NCBI GenBank assembly: GCA_023443625.1 | Contig: JAEZTQ010000045.1 | Location: 29,355-93,354 of the forward strand | From: Bacillota bacterium | GTDB taxonomy: Bacteria; Bacillota_A; Clostridia; Lachnospirales; Lachnospiraceae | Reading direction: 5' to 3' | Length of the DNA: 64,000 bases | Notes under the pieces: generated by a model | Told to the model about the DNA's origin: nothing | The model's database searches: none | Seen by the model: only the letters and a program-made list of their open reading frames with translations | Translations under genes and position numbers: made by a program | Shown: positions 1 through 8,891 of the stretch, in pieces | How positions within the stretch are numbered: position 1 is the first letter of the stretch | Layout: every line of letters starts with the position of its first letter

Positions 1-272
1 AGTAAATCCGTATAGAATTGCCTAGCCTCTATCTTATCTGCTTCTGACATATTTTTATAAAATCCAAAGTTCTTCCTACTATGTAGTACTGTAATACCTG
101 AAATGTTTTTTAGTATTTTAATTTCTCCGGAAGTATCCTTTTTCGAGAATTGTGCAAATACTACCGGGATATCATGCCCTAGGGCTCTTATTGCCAATCC
201 AATACCAGCCGTTGACTTTCCCTTGCCATCCCCGCAATAAATATGAATTAACCCAAGTGAAGCATTGTCCAC
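1..272 (-). CDS. cobO: Corrinoid adenosyltransferase (CobA/BtuR type), truncated by window edge
   Basis: ATP:corrinoid adenosyltransferase, which puts the 5'-deoxyadenosyl group on cobalt in cob(I)yrinic acid a,c-diamide or cobinamide. About 90 N-terminal codons are visible. They read GLIHIYCGDGKGKSTAGIG, the P-loop opening typical of the BtuR/CobO family, then IRALG and VVFAQFSK. The rest lies beyond base 1. I chose the GTG at 272 because an AGAGAGGAG ribosome binding site precedes it by about 10 nt; no in-frame ATG is available. It is the last visible gene of the cobalamin operon, about 60 bp after cbiP, and the gap holds a triplicated 13-bp repeat. Family assignment is firm; the exact start is less so. 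Confidence 0.85.
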   Translation of the reverse strand, partial: MDNASLGLIHIYCGDGKGKSTAGIGLAIRALGHDIPVVFAQFSKKDTSGEIKILKNISGITVLHSRKNFGFYKNMSEADKIEARQFYTDL

Positions 273-284
273 AGTAACCAGACT

Positions 285-323
285 CCTCTCTTACTATCCT
301 CTCTTACTATCCTCTCTTACTAT
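285..323. repeat. 13-bp unit repeated three times in the cobO leader
   Basis: The plus-strand unit CCTCTCTTACTAT occurs three times head to tail, followed by a partial copy CCTCC. On the transcribed strand each unit reads ATAGTAAGAGAGG, so each copy carries a Shine-Dalgarno-like AGAGAGG. Only the copy nearest 272 is at a useful distance from the GTG start. The array fills nearly all of the cbiP-cobO gap. Confidence 0.9.
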
Positions 324-332
324 CCTCCCAAA

Positions 333-1868
333 CTATAATCCTAAATCTATGATTTCATAAACCTTATTCATATCCATATGTTCCCTTAAAATTTTAGCTA
401 ATTTATCATATTGTTGCTCCTTATAAGCTTCATAGGAGAGCACCATTTGTTCTTTAGGATCCAAACCCTTTCTGGTATATAAGAGGTTTGCTAACCCTAT
501 TCTCACGGACTCTGTATCAAAAACACCATGGAGATAGGTACCGCATACATTATCCTTACACATTCCATCTAGTTGGTGAGATTCTAACTCTACAAAGGGA
601 TAGCAATTATCTGCCCTACCTTTATCATACGCTTCTTGTAAAGGTACTTTATTTGCAGCTTTCGTTATACCCATATGAATTTCATAGCCTTCAACTTCTG
701 CACCGGATAACAAGGAGAATTCTTGGGAAAGAGTATGAATTCTTCCTTTCACTCTGGTTCTTATTTTTTCTTCTTGGAATACTGTTGCTACAGGTAAAAG
801 CCCCATGCCTCTAATACTTTCCTGTCCTTCAACTCCATGAGGGTCGCTAATATGTTCCCCTAGCATCTGATAGCCACCACAGATACCAAAGATCAATGTT
901 CCTTTTTTTGCTTCCTGTAAAATAGTACTTTCCAGCCCATTTTGCCTCATCCACTTTAAATCTTCTATGGTATTTTTTGTACCAGGAAGTATTATCATAT
1001 CTGGTTCTCCTATTTGATATGCATGTTTGACATAACGAATGGAAACTCCCTCCAGGGTTTCAAGAGCATTAAAATCTGTAAAGTTGGATATTCTAGGCAG
1101 ATGAATCACCGCAATATCAATGATTGCCTTATTAGCCGTATACTGAAGCCTTTCAGATAAACTATCCTCATCATCAATATCAACATGCATATGAGGAACC
1201 ACTCCAATAACCGGAATTCTACATTTCTCTTCTAGCATAGCAAGGCCTGGAGTAAGTATCTTTTCATCCCCACGGAACTTATTAATGATCAGTCCTTTGA
1301 CCATCTCTCGTTCCTCATCCTCAAGGAGGGAGGTTGTACCATATAACTGAGCAAATACACCCCCACGGTCTATATCACCCACCAATAATACTGGTGATTT
1401 TGCCAGCTTTGCCATCCCCATATTTACTATATCTTCACTTTTTAGATTAATCTCTGCTGGACTACCCGCTCCTTCGATTACGATAATATCATACTCCCTA
1501 TCTAAGGCCTCATAAGCTTTCATAATATCTGGAATTAGTTTCTTCTTATGTTTAAAATAGTCTATAGCGTGCATATTGCCGCGTACCTCTCCATTGACAA
1601 TTACCTGGGACCCCATATCTGTCGTGGGTTTTAATAATATGGGATTCATTAGAACAGACGGTTTAATGCTGCAAGCCTCCGCTTGCATTACCTGTGCTCG
1701 CCCCATTTCTAATCCTTCCTCTGTTATAAAGGAGTTTAGGGCCATATTCTGAGATTTAAATGGTGCTACTTTATAGCCATCCTGTTTAAAGATACGACAC
1801 AGTCCGGCTACTATAAAGCTTTTTCCTGCATTTGACATAGTTCCCTGTATCATGATTGATTTAGCCAT
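333..1868 (-). CDS. cbiP: Cobyric acid synthase CbiP/CobQ
   Basis: Glutamine-dependent amidation of the b, d, e and g side chains of adenosylcobyrinate a,c-diamide to give cobyric acid. The 511-residue length is normal for the family. The N-terminal domain opens with a P-loop variant, [19 protein letters not shown] (about residues 9-27). The C-terminal class I glutamine amidotransferase domain has the nucleophile elbow FGICGGYQ near residue 328 and a His in YLHGVF near 446. The ATG at 1868 has GGAGG seven bases upstream. The start lies inside the 3' end of cobD (19-bp overlap), which suggests translational coupling. Confidence 0.95.
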   Translation of the reverse strand: MAKSIMIQGTMSNAGKSFIVAGLCRIFKQDGYKVAPFKSQNMALNSFITEEGLEMGRAQVMQAEACSIKPSVLMNPILLKPTTDMGSQVIVNGEVRGNMHAIDYFKHKKKLIPDIMKAYEALDREYDIIVIEGAGSPAEINLKSEDIVNMGMAKLAKSPVLLVGDIDRGGVFAQLYGTTSLLEDEEREMVKGLIINKFRGDEKILTPGLAMLEEKCRIPVIGVVPHMHVDIDDEDSLSERLQYTANKAIIDIAVIHLPRISNFTDFNALETLEGVSIRYVKHAYQIGEPDMIILPGTKNTIEDLKWMRQNGLESTILQEAKKGTLIFGICGGYQMLGEHISDPHGVEGQESIRGMGLLPVATVFQEEKIRTRVKGRIHTLSQEFSLLSGAEVEGYEIHMGITKAANKVPLQEAYDKGRADNCYPFVELESHQLDGMCKDNVCGTYLHGVFDTESVRIGLANLLYTRKGLDPKEQMVLSYEAYKEQQYDKLAKILREHMDMNKVYEIIDLGL

Positions 1869-2974
1869 CTCTTATCCTCCGAACTTGTAACTTCATTGTC
1901 TAGTTCTTTCTTCACACTAACAGTACATGCCTTCCCTTTGAGTGCTTCTTTCCAAATCTGTATCAGCTTTTCATTCTCATTATGTCCCCTAATTGCTATT
2001 CGGTAATACCCCTTTTTTAACCCAAGGTAATTACTACAATCTCTTATCAAAATTCCTTTCTTTCTTAACATTTCTCCTAATTCCTCCGAGGCTTGAAAGA
2101 AGATAAAATTAGCACTTGCTCCATAAGTTTTTACTACTAATCCTTGCTTTAACTCTGTTAATAGATACTTTCTTTCTATCTTCATTAATCTGTGTGTCTT
2201 GGCAAGATAAACTTTCTCCTTTAAGGCTGCGATACCCGCTGCTTCGGCAGGAACTGATATACTCCAGGGTTGGCACACTTCCTTCATTTTAGAAAGTATA
2301 CCCTTATTCCTTGTAAAACCGTATCCTAATCGTAATCCTGGCATTCCATATATCTTAGTAAAGGCTTTCAATAAGAATAATGTATTAAATTGTGAGACAT
2401 ATTCTTTCATAGAAAATTCCTCTGGAGATTGTATAAAATCTATAAAACATTCATCTAATACCAACAAAGTATTTTGCTTTTCACAACGCTGGGCTATTTG
2501 CAGCAAAAGCCTTTGATCTATTAATTGTCCTGTAGGATTATTGGGATTGCACAAAAACACCATATCTATGTCGTCCTCTAAATAAGTTAAAAAATCCTCT
2601 TGCAGGATAAACCCCTTCTCCTCCTCTAATGTATAGTAATTGATTTCACAATCTACACTGCGAAGGGCCTGCTCATATTCTGCAAAGGTTGGAGCAAGAA
2701 GTAGCGCCTTTCTTGGTTTTCTAGCCAAACAAACCATAAAAATTAATTCCGAAGCTCCGTTGCCGCATATGATATATTCCTTAGGAATATTCTCTGCTTC
2801 TTCTATGGCACTAAGTAACAATTCATATTCCACATCTGGATAATGTATACACCTAGATATGGCTTCTTGTGCAGCTTTTTTTGCAGAAGGAGGAATGCCC
2901 AAAGGGTTTATATTAGCTGAATAATCCAACTTAATATTATTGCGATAAATATCTCCACCATGTTTATGTTTCAT
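1850..2974 (-). CDS. cobD: Threonine-phosphate decarboxylase CobD-like aminotransferase
   Basis: PLP enzyme of fold type I. In the cobalamin pathway CobD decarboxylates L-threonine O-3-phosphate to (R)-1-amino-2-propanol phosphate, the linker of the nucleotide loop. Evidence: the N-terminus HGGDIYR...[15 protein letters not shown] is typical of Cob[10 protein letters not shown] is the aminotransferase substrate/cofactor loop; the PLP lysine motif [13 protein letters not shown] lies near residues 205-218. Length 374 is slightly longer than the usual 360, from a polar C-terminal tail that runs into cbiP. Histidinol-phosphate aminotransferase is the main alternative, but the operon context favours CobD. 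Confidence 0.88.
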   Translation of the reverse strand: MKHKHGGDIYRNNIKLDYSANINPLGIPPSAKKAAQEAISRCIHYPDVEYELLLSAIEEAENIPKEYIICGNGASELIFMVCLARKPRKALLLAPTFAEYEQALRSVDCEINYYTLEEEKGFILQEDFLTYLEDDIDMVFLCNPNNPTGQLIDQRLLLQIAQRCEKQNTLLVLDECFIDFIQSPEEFSMKEYVSQFNTLFLLKAFTKIYGMPGLRLGYGFTRNKGILSKMKEVCQPWSISVPAEAAGIAALKEKVYLAKTHRLMKIERKYLLTELKQGLVVKTYGASANFIFFQASEELGEMLRKKGILIRDCSNYLGLKKGYYRIAIRGHNENEKLIQIWKEALKGKACTVSVKKELDNEVTSSEDKRWLNQS

Positions 2975-3012
2975 CCTATTACCCCATTGTTTTTAAGACT
3001 TATTATATAGAT

Positions 3013-3990
3013 TTAAAAGGAAAGAAAGCTCTTCATTATAAGAATTTTTAATGATACCAGCAGCACCATCCCTAAAAGACTAGATACATAAAGTAACCTA
3101 TTCGCTATTTTAATATCCTCATAATGTATCTCACGCAATGGATTTCCAATCCCTTTCTTTTTTACTAGTTTCCCAAAATAATAAGCATCTCCAGCCAAGG
3201 CAATGCCTAATGCTCCTGCACAGACTGCTTCTGTATGAGCGGAATTAGGGCTGGCATGGTTATAGCGATCCCGTTTATAAATGCCATATGCCTCCTTCCA
3301 ATTAAGTCTCAAGACAAAACTTGCGCCCATCATTAAAAATGCTGATATTCTAGCTGGTATGTAATTAAGCACATCATCAAGGCGAGCTGCTGCCCATCCG
3401 AAATATAAATATCTATCATTCTTGTAACCTATCATAGAATCCATGGTATTAATGGCTTTATAGAAGAAGCCTCCCATTACCCCAAAAAGGATCATATAAA
3501 TCATAGGGGCAATAATACCATCTGAGGTGTTTTCGGCTACGGTTTCAACAGCCGCCTTTGCTACACCTTCTTGGGTTAACTGATCCGTATCTCGTCCCAC
3601 AATCATGGATACCGCTTGTCTCGCTTTTGATAAATCCCCTTTTTTTAATTCATGGTATACCTTCATACTCTCAACCTTCAGTGATTTAGTAGCCAATAGT
3701 TGGTAGCACATAATACACTCTAATCCAAATCCCAAGTAGGGATGAATATGATAGCCAAGAGTTAACAGACTATAGGAAATGCCTAGTGTAAAAAGAAGCA
3801 CAAGAAAAATCAGCCCTACTCCTGCCAGCCTTTCTCCCTTTTTCGTTTTAGGAAATACTTTTCTTAAAAACTTTTCAAATAAATTAATAGAGCTACCTAT
3901 TCCCTGTACTGGGTGCCATATCCCATGGGGATCTCCAACCACTAAATCAATCAAATATCCGATGCAAAGCGCCAATAACGATTCCTTCAT
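3013..3990 (-). CDS. cbiB: Adenosylcobinamide-phosphate synthase CbiB
   Basis: Integral membrane enzyme joining cobyric acid to aminopropanol phosphate. The protein starts MKESLLALCIGYLIDLVVGD and continues DPHGIWHPVQGIG, the family's N-terminal signature. The DTDQLTQEGVAKAAVETVAEN region and NTMDSMIGYKNDRY are also hallmarks. Several hydrophobic segments fit a membrane protein. The frame is open for another 39 codons upstream to 4107, but I place the start at 3990: GAGGAGAAGG lies just before this ATG and the resulting 325 residues match the family. It overlaps the 3' end of the phosphatase gene by 44 bp. Confidence 0.93.
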   Translation of the reverse strand: MKESLLALCIGYLIDLVVGDPHGIWHPVQGIGSSINLFEKFLRKVFPKTKKGERLAGVGLIFLVLLFTLGISYSLLTLGYHIHPYLGFGLECIMCYQLLATKSLKVESMKVYHELKKGDLSKARQAVSMIVGRDTDQLTQEGVAKAAVETVAENTSDGIIAPMIYMILFGVMGGFFYKAINTMDSMIGYKNDRYLYFGWAAARLDDVLNYIPARISAFLMMGASFVLRLNWKEAYGIYKRDRYNHASPNSAHTEAVCAGALGIALAGDAYYFGKLVKKKGIGNPLREIHYEDIKIANRLLYVSSLLGMVLLVSLKILIMKSFLSF

Positions 3991-4531
3991 CCTTCTCCTC
4001 ACACTTTCCCAAATACCCATTACCATTCTCAATATTCCAATGAAAATAATCCTTATGGGGATAAGAATATGCGTCCAATATGGACATAATTGTTCCTCCA
4101 TGAACAACGAAAGCTATTTTTTTCTTACCCTCTTTTCTGGCCTTTTGGAGGATAGTTTTAAAAGCACCCACACATCTGCGTTGAAATTCCCTCTTGCTTT
4201 CACCCTCCATAAGCTTCAGCTCACAATAACTATCAATCCATTGCTGATAGATGGGATTCCCATTTAATTCATGATAATTTTTATATTCAAAAATACCAAA
4301 GTCCATTTCTTTAAAATCTGTTATTATCTCATAATCCATACCCGGATAGAGCAGCTGACAGGTTTCTAAACACCTCTTCATTGGACTAACATAAAGAAGA
4401 TCTACCTCTGGCAATGTTTTAAATTTTAAATCCTCTATGGAGTCCTGTAGAATTCCTTCATCCGTGCTTCCTACATATCTTCCCTCCAAATTACCCTTGG
4501 TTTTTCCATGGCGAATGAGATATAGCTCCAC
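3947..4531 (-). CDS. cobC: Histidine phosphatase, likely alpha-ribazole phosphatase CobC
   Basis: Member of the phosphoglycerate mutase-like histidine phosphatase family. The phosphoacceptor motif is at the very N-terminus (LIRHGKTKGN, His8); a second histidine is in FVVHGGTIMS near residue 144, and EMDFGIFE supplies the acidic residue. In this context it probably dephosphorylates alpha-ribazole 5'-phosphate or adenosylcobalamin 5'-phosphate. Length 194 is typical. Its ATG overlaps the end of the CobU-like gene by one base and its 3' end overlaps cbiB, so the genes are tightly coupled. The specific substrate is inferred from neighbours. Confidence 0.85.
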   Translation of the reverse strand: MELYLIRHGKTKGNLEGRYVGSTDEGILQDSIEDLKFKTLPEVDLLYVSPMKRCLETCQLLYPGMDYEIITDFKEMDFGIFEYKNYHELNGNPIYQQWIDSYCELKLMEGESKREFQRRCVGAFKTILQKARKEGKKKIAFVVHGGTIMSILDAYSYPHKDYFHWNIENGNGYLGKCEEKDEGIVIGALHRIFD

Positions 4532-4971
4532 TATTTAAGTCTCCTTCCCAAACCACAGGAAACACGAACCACTTCCTCGGCTATATGAGCCAGATAGGAG
4601 CAAATCCTACCAACCATTTCCCTGTATTCTCTATCAAATACACTCATAGGTACAACCCCGCATCCAATTTCATCACTAATAATAATAAAGTTTGGATTAC
4701 TATCTAGAAAACCCTCCATCTCTTTTATAAGATTTTCTTTCACGCTACCTTCATCCAGCTTTGGATTTCCTGCCTCAACAAGATTATTTACTTCCATAAG
4801 ATATCTTTTTATATAAGAATGAAAATCTCGGATTCCTTTATAAGTTGTAGTAGGAATACTTGATAAGAATGGGCAGGTGTTTCCATCTAAGATATCCTCT
4901 GCGTCTACTGCATAGTGGCTTCGTACATAATCTAGCTTTCCTTGATAAGCTCCACCAATTACCAGTTTCAT
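4531..4971 (-). CDS. Short CobU-like protein with altered P-loop
   Basis: A 146-residue relative of the bifunctional adenosylcobinamide kinase/guanylyltransferase CobU. The N-terminus MKLVIGGAYQGKLDYV aligns with the CobU P-loop, but the Ser/Thr after GK is Leu. The C-terminal half, IISDEIGCGVVPMSVFDREYREMVGR followed by an Ala-rich helix, matches the CobU signature SNEVGxGIVPxxxxxRxFRDxxGR. The central segment with the guanylylated histidine of classical CobU is not recognisable. A second CobU-type gene with an intact P-loop lies at 5731-6264. The activities may therefore be split, or this copy may have another role. GGAGG lies eight bases before the ATG. Confidence 0.7.
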   Translation of the reverse strand: MKLVIGGAYQGKLDYVRSHYAVDAEDILDGNTCPFLSSIPTTTYKGIRDFHSYIKRYLMEVNNLVEAGNPKLDEGSVKENLIKEMEGFLDSNPNFIIISDEIGCGVVPMSVFDREYREMVGRICSYLAHIAEEVVRVSCGLGRRLK

Positions 4972-4987
4972 CTATTCATCCTCCATC

Positions 4988-5734
4988 CTACCTTTCTAGT
5001 ATGACTGCCATAATTAAGATAGCCAATTCACAGATCTGAATAAAATATCCGGCTAAGTCCCCTGTTATCCCACCAAATTCCTTATAAGATATATAGCGAT
5101 AGTAAAGAAAGGTAAGGATTCCAATCATTGATGTTGCAATTCCTCCAACAGGAGATATCAACAGCATTCCTACTATGGATAAGATAATATATAGGATCAT
5201 CATTGCTTGTACCAATGGTTTTCTAGCCATATCTGCAAAGGTAGCTACCAAACCATTGGCTTTCGCTCCTTTTAAGGTTACAACTCCCAAACCACTAAGT
5301 GCTCTTGATAGTACAAATCCTATAGCAACTAACCAGATGCTATTGGAAGTAATTTCACTCATAAATGCCAATGATATGAAGAAGTATATCAAGCTGCAAA
5401 TAAGAGCAAAGGCGCCAATATGAGGGTCTTGAAGGATGGCAAGTTTTTTCTCCTTTTCCTGATAGGATCTTCTTGCATCCATGGTATCGATAAATCCATC
5501 TAAGTGAATTCCTCCGGTAATAACAAGGGGTGTTATAATGAAAATTGCTGTTCTAAAAATTACTCCCAGCTGAAAATATTGAAAAAGATAGTATTCCAGA
5601 AGTACAAATCCGCCAATTACCATTCCAATTAGAGGGAAAAAGCATAAGGCATTTTTCATACTCTTTTGGGTCCAGGAAACCTTAGGCATTGGTATTTTAG
5701 AATACATTGAAAAAGCAATAATCAATGCTTTCAT
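4988..5734 (-). CDS. cobS: Adenosylcobinamide-GDP ribazoletransferase CobS
   Basis: Membrane enzyme that condenses adenosylcobinamide-GDP with alpha-ribazole (phosphate), the last step of nucleotide-loop assembly. Length 248 is usual. The conserved GGIHLDGFIDTMDA segment with its acidic residues is present around residues 74-90, followed by AILQDPHIGAFA and, near the C-terminus, FGGITGDLAGYFIQICE. Five to seven hydrophobic helices are apparent. Its ATG overlaps the TGA of cobU (ATGA) and has GGGAGG nine bases upstream, so translation is probably coupled. Confidence 0.95.
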   Translation of the reverse strand: MKALIIAFSMYSKIPMPKVSWTQKSMKNALCFFPLIGMVIGGFVLLEYYLFQYFQLGVIFRTAIFIITPLVITGGIHLDGFIDTMDARRSYQEKEKKLAILQDPHIGAFALICSLIYFFISLAFMSEITSNSIWLVAIGFVLSRALSGLGVVTLKGAKANGLVATFADMARKPLVQAMMILYIILSIVGMLLISPVGGIATSMIGILTFLYYRYISYKEFGGITGDLAGYFIQICELAILIMAVILER

Positions 5735-6264
5735 AAATGCTTACCTCCCTCTAAAGAAGAAATAGCTATCGGTATAGAATATACTACCTCCCAAGCCCTG
5801 TCTGCCATTTTTCCAATTCTTTGATTGATTTTCCCCAGATAAGATAAATAGCGTATCGTTTCACTATCATAGTCAGATCCATCTGAGAACACTTCATTGG
5901 TAACTATGATGAGATTTTTCACGCAGCTGTTAATCCTATCAATATCCTTAAGGATGGCATCAACGGTATGTTCTCTGGCACCATCCTCTCGGTACATTTC
6001 ATTGGCAACTAAGTTTGACATGCATTCTAGTAACACTGTCATATCTTTATGTAGAAGGAGTTTACCTAAGGATATATAGCATTCTATGGTCTTAAAATTC
6101 TTCCTTTCCCGCATTATCTGATGTCGTTTGATTCGTTTTCTACACTCATCATCAAAGGGCTGCATAGTAGCAATATATATCAAGTCATCACCTAAGGAAA
6201 CTGCTAAATTCTCTGCATATTCGGATTTACCACTCCCGCTTCCACCAGTAATCAAATAAAGCAT
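5731..6264 (-). CDS. cobU: Adenosylcobinamide kinase/guanylyltransferase CobU
   Basis: Phosphorylates adenosylcobinamide and transfers GMP to it. Residues 1-20 read LITGGSGSGKSEYAE, an intact Walker A. IYIATMQPFDDECRKRIKRHQ follows, matching the CobU segment that carries the guanylylated histidine. The C-terminal half, IIVTNEVFSDGSDYDSETIRYLSYLGKINQRIGKMAD, is more divergent than the standard NEVGxGIVP segment, which here is found in the separate short paralogue at 4531-4971. The gene sits between cobT and cobS with almost no gaps. Length 177 is normal. Confidence 0.9.
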   Translation of the reverse strand: MLYLITGGSGSGKSEYAENLAVSLGDDLIYIATMQPFDDECRKRIKRHQIMRERKNFKTIECYISLGKLLLHKDMTVLLECMSNLVANEMYREDGAREHTVDAILKDIDRINSCVKNLIIVTNEVFSDGSDYDSETIRYLSYLGKINQRIGKMADRAWEVVYSIPIAISSLEGGKHL

Positions 6265-6267
6265 ATA

Positions 6268-7362
6268 CTACTCTCCTTCATCATAATTATGGTACTTTTC
6301 AATGGCATGATCTAAAAACGTTCCCATCTCTTCATAGACCGCTGCTGCCATAGTAATGACCGGAATCGCTGCAATTGCTCCAGTTCCCTCTCCCAGTCTC
6401 ATGTCACCCTGCAATATAGGTTCCATATCCAGTGCTTGTAATAGAAGTCTGCTTGCTGGTTCCCTAGATTCATGGGTCGCAATCATATATTTCTTTACTT
6501 TCGGCTCAATTTGATAAGCTGCCAGTGCAGCTACACAGGATATCACACCATCGATGAGGATTGGAATACCATAGATAGCTCCACCCAAAAAAGCTCCAAC
6601 CATACCTGCAATTTCATATCCTCCAATATCCGCCAAAGTATCTAGAATAGTAGCTTGATCTTCTCTATCATAGTAGCGCTTAATAATACCTTCAATGACA
6701 CTTATCTTATGCTCGTACTTATCCTTAGATAGACCTGCGCCTTTTCCAGTTACCTGTTTAGCGCTTTGATTAAGAAAAACAGCAGCTAATGCACTGGTTG
6801 GTGTTGTATTGCCTATTCCCATCTCTCCTGTTGCTATGAGTCCATAACCCATTTCCTTTAAATCTCTTACAACCTGAACACCTGCTATAATAGCAGCCCG
6901 GCATTGCTTTATTGTCATAGCCGATTCTTTTGCTATATTTTTCGTACCTCTATTAATCTTTCTATCAATAACCTGTGTAGTCCTCAATTCCTTATTGGGA
7001 TAAGGCTCAACATCCATCCCCATATCAATAGGGTATACATCTACATTGGCTACCTTAGCCATTGTATTCACTGTCGAGTTGCCTTTGGCAAAATTCTCAG
7101 ATACAATTCTAGTCACATAAGCTCCAGTCTGCGTAACACCCTCCTTAACCACACCATGGTCGGCACAAAATATAACAAGTGCCTTCTTTTCTAAGTTAAG
7201 GTCTTTTGCATCTCTTTTTATTCCCGTTATCTGAGTTATAATATGTTCCAGTTTCCCAAGACTACCGATTGGCTTTGCTATAGAGTTCCACCTAGTAACA
7301 GACTGTTCCATAGCTATCTTATCCAGTTCCTGTATTTGCTTTAAAAGTTCCTCTAGCTCCAT
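6268..7362 (-). CDS. cobT: Nicotinate-nucleotide:DMB phosphoribosyltransferase CobT
   Basis: Makes alpha-ribazole 5'-phosphate (or another lower-base nucleotide) from nicotinate mononucleotide. Typical features: SVTRWNSIAKPIGSLGKLE near the N-terminus, VIFCADHGVVKEGVTQ, GEMGIGNTTPTSALAA, and the C-terminal LGEGTGAIAAIPVI containing the catalytic glutamate. Length 364 fits the family. The base it activates cannot be read from sequence; no bza/blu dimethylbenzimidazole genes are in the window. The gene follows cbiA after a 71-bp gap. Confidence 0.95.
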   Translation of the reverse strand: MELEELLKQIQELDKIAMEQSVTRWNSIAKPIGSLGKLEHIITQITGIKRDAKDLNLEKKALVIFCADHGVVKEGVTQTGAYVTRIVSENFAKGNSTVNTMAKVANVDVYPIDMGMDVEPYPNKELRTTQVIDRKINRGTKNIAKESAMTIKQCRAAIIAGVQVVRDLKEMGYGLIATGEMGIGNTTPTSALAAVFLNQSAKQVTGKGAGLSKDKYEHKISVIEGIIKRYYDREDQATILDTLADIGGYEIAGMVGAFLGGAIYGIPILIDGVISCVAALAAYQIEPKVKKYMIATHESREPASRLLLQALDMEPILQGDMRLGEGTGAIAAIPVITMAAAVYEEMGTFLDHAIEKYHNYDEGE

Positions 7363-7433
7363 ATGTAATTTGCATTAGTTCGTTACTACTAATACTTCCT
7401 CCTAACCTAAACCAGTTGTATTTCATTCATCTT

Positions 7434-8807
7434 CTACTTATTATCCCTATACCTTAAGCATGCTTCAATCAATTGATAGGCTGCCTCCACATTCCCGTAT
7501 AAATACAGATGTGGGAAACCTGCCAGTACATTCTCCTTCCCATGAATACAAGGATAAGTCCTATTACCGATTGGTTTTGTAGCCATGAAATCATCTCCTG
7601 GCATCCCACTCTCATAATAATGAAATTCGTGAGCCCGAAGATGGCTCCTTGGCTCTCCTATAACTGAAGTACACAAGCTTTCTAACTCAATGTAACCAAA
7701 TCTCTGTAGCCTATGTGTTTTATAGGCTTTGGCCTGGATAACGCCCACCATAGGATAACTCACGCCCTGAGCATCTTCTAATTCATCATGTAGGTATAAG
7801 AAACCACCGCATTCTCCGATACAGGGCATACCATCTACTACCGCTTTCATTATACTTGCCCTCATTGATTTATTGCTCGATAGCTCCTTCGCATGTAGTT
7901 CAGGATATCCTCCGCCAAAGATCAGTCCATCTAATCCTTTTGGTAGTTCTTTATCTTTTATGGGTGAAAAATAACATAACTCTGCCCCCATTTGCTTAAG
8001 CAAATCCAAATTATCTTCATAATAGAAGGAAAAGGCCTCATCCCTTGCTATTCCAATTCGGACTGTATGTTTACAATAAGGGATTTTAGGTATCTCATAC
8101 TCTAGTACAGGGGCACTCTTTGCTATTTCTATAATTTTATCTAAGTCCAAGGTCTCTTCGAATACCTTTGCCAGTGAAATAATCTTTTCTTTAAATCCTT
8201 CCACTTCATCCGGTGATATTAATCCAAGATGTCTACTATCAATGGATAACTCCTGTAATTTTGGAACATATCCCAGTACAGGTATTTTTAACTCCTCTTC
8301 CACTTTACCTTTGATTGTCTCATAAAACATAGGGGACATATGGTTTAGAATAATTCCCTTGATATTACTGTCTTTTCTATAGGATAGGAATCCCAAAAGG
8401 GTGGCAATTAAAGAAAGACTCATTCCTTTTCCATTCAAAATAAGTATCGTTGGACTTTGGGTTATGGAAGCAATATCATAGGTACTAGCCTTGGTAGATA
8501 CTCCTCCTAAACCGTCATAATATCCCATTACACCTTCTATCACTGATAGATCCATATCAAAGGAAGTATTAGCAAAAAGATATTTCACTATATTCTCAGG
8601 TGCTAAATAAGAATCCAAATTTCTTGATTTAGTCCCTATCACTTTGCTGTGAAACATGGGGTCTATATAATCTGGACCACATTTAAAGGAAGCCACTTCT
8701 AATCCCCTGTTTTTTAAGGCCTGTAATATTCCACAGGTGATGGTAGTTTTGCCACTGCCACTGGATGCTGCTCCAAATACAATTCTTGGTATTTGTATCT
8801 GCTTCAT
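7434..8807 (-). CDS. cbiA: Cobyrinate a,c-diamide synthase CbiA
   Basis: Glutamine-dependent amidation of the a and c carboxylates of cobyrinate. The N-terminal P-loop is GAASSGSGKTTITCG, followed by KCGPDYIDPMFH and NLDSYLA. The C-terminal amidotransferase domain has GLIFGGGYPELHA and the nucleophile CIGECGGFLYL near residue 329. An upstream in-frame ATG exists at 8819, but GAGGA sits correctly for the ATG at 8807 and too close for the other, so I use 8807 (457 residues). It is separated from cbiJET by about 85 bp, one of the larger gaps in the operon. Confidence 0.93.
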   Translation of the reverse strand: MKQIQIPRIVFGAASSGSGKTTITCGILQALKNRGLEVASFKCGPDYIDPMFHSKVIGTKSRNLDSYLAPENIVKYLFANTSFDMDLSVIEGVMGYYDGLGGVSTKASTYDIASITQSPTILILNGKGMSLSLIATLLGFLSYRKDSNIKGIILNHMSPMFYETIKGKVEEELKIPVLGYVPKLQELSIDSRHLGLISPDEVEGFKEKIISLAKVFEETLDLDKIIEIAKSAPVLEYEIPKIPYCKHTVRIGIARDEAFSFYYEDNLDLLKQMGAELCYFSPIKDKELPKGLDGLIFGGGYPELHAKELSSNKSMRASIMKAVVDGMPCIGECGGFLYLHDELEDAQGVSYPMVGVIQAKAYKTHRLQRFGYIELESLCTSVIGEPRSHLRAHEFHYYESGMPGDDFMATKPIGNRTYPCIHGKENVLAGFPHLYLYGNVEAAYQLIEACLRYRDNK

Positions 8808-8891
8808 ACGGTTCCTCATTCCTGTGCATGTTTTTTATACATTAAATTAGTGCTAAGTGTATTATTCACACAAGTTACCTTGTTGCCTTTG

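Noticed and set aside
285..323. CRISPR array
   Set aside because: The units are 13 bp and directly adjacent without spacers.
3990..4107. N-terminal extension of CbiB
   Set aside because: Lies inside cobC, no ribosome binding site, and makes the protein longer than its family.
4531..4971. Frameshifted remnant of cobU
   Set aside because: Intact frame, good ribosome binding site and conserved C-terminal motif; a true divergent paralogue is more likely.
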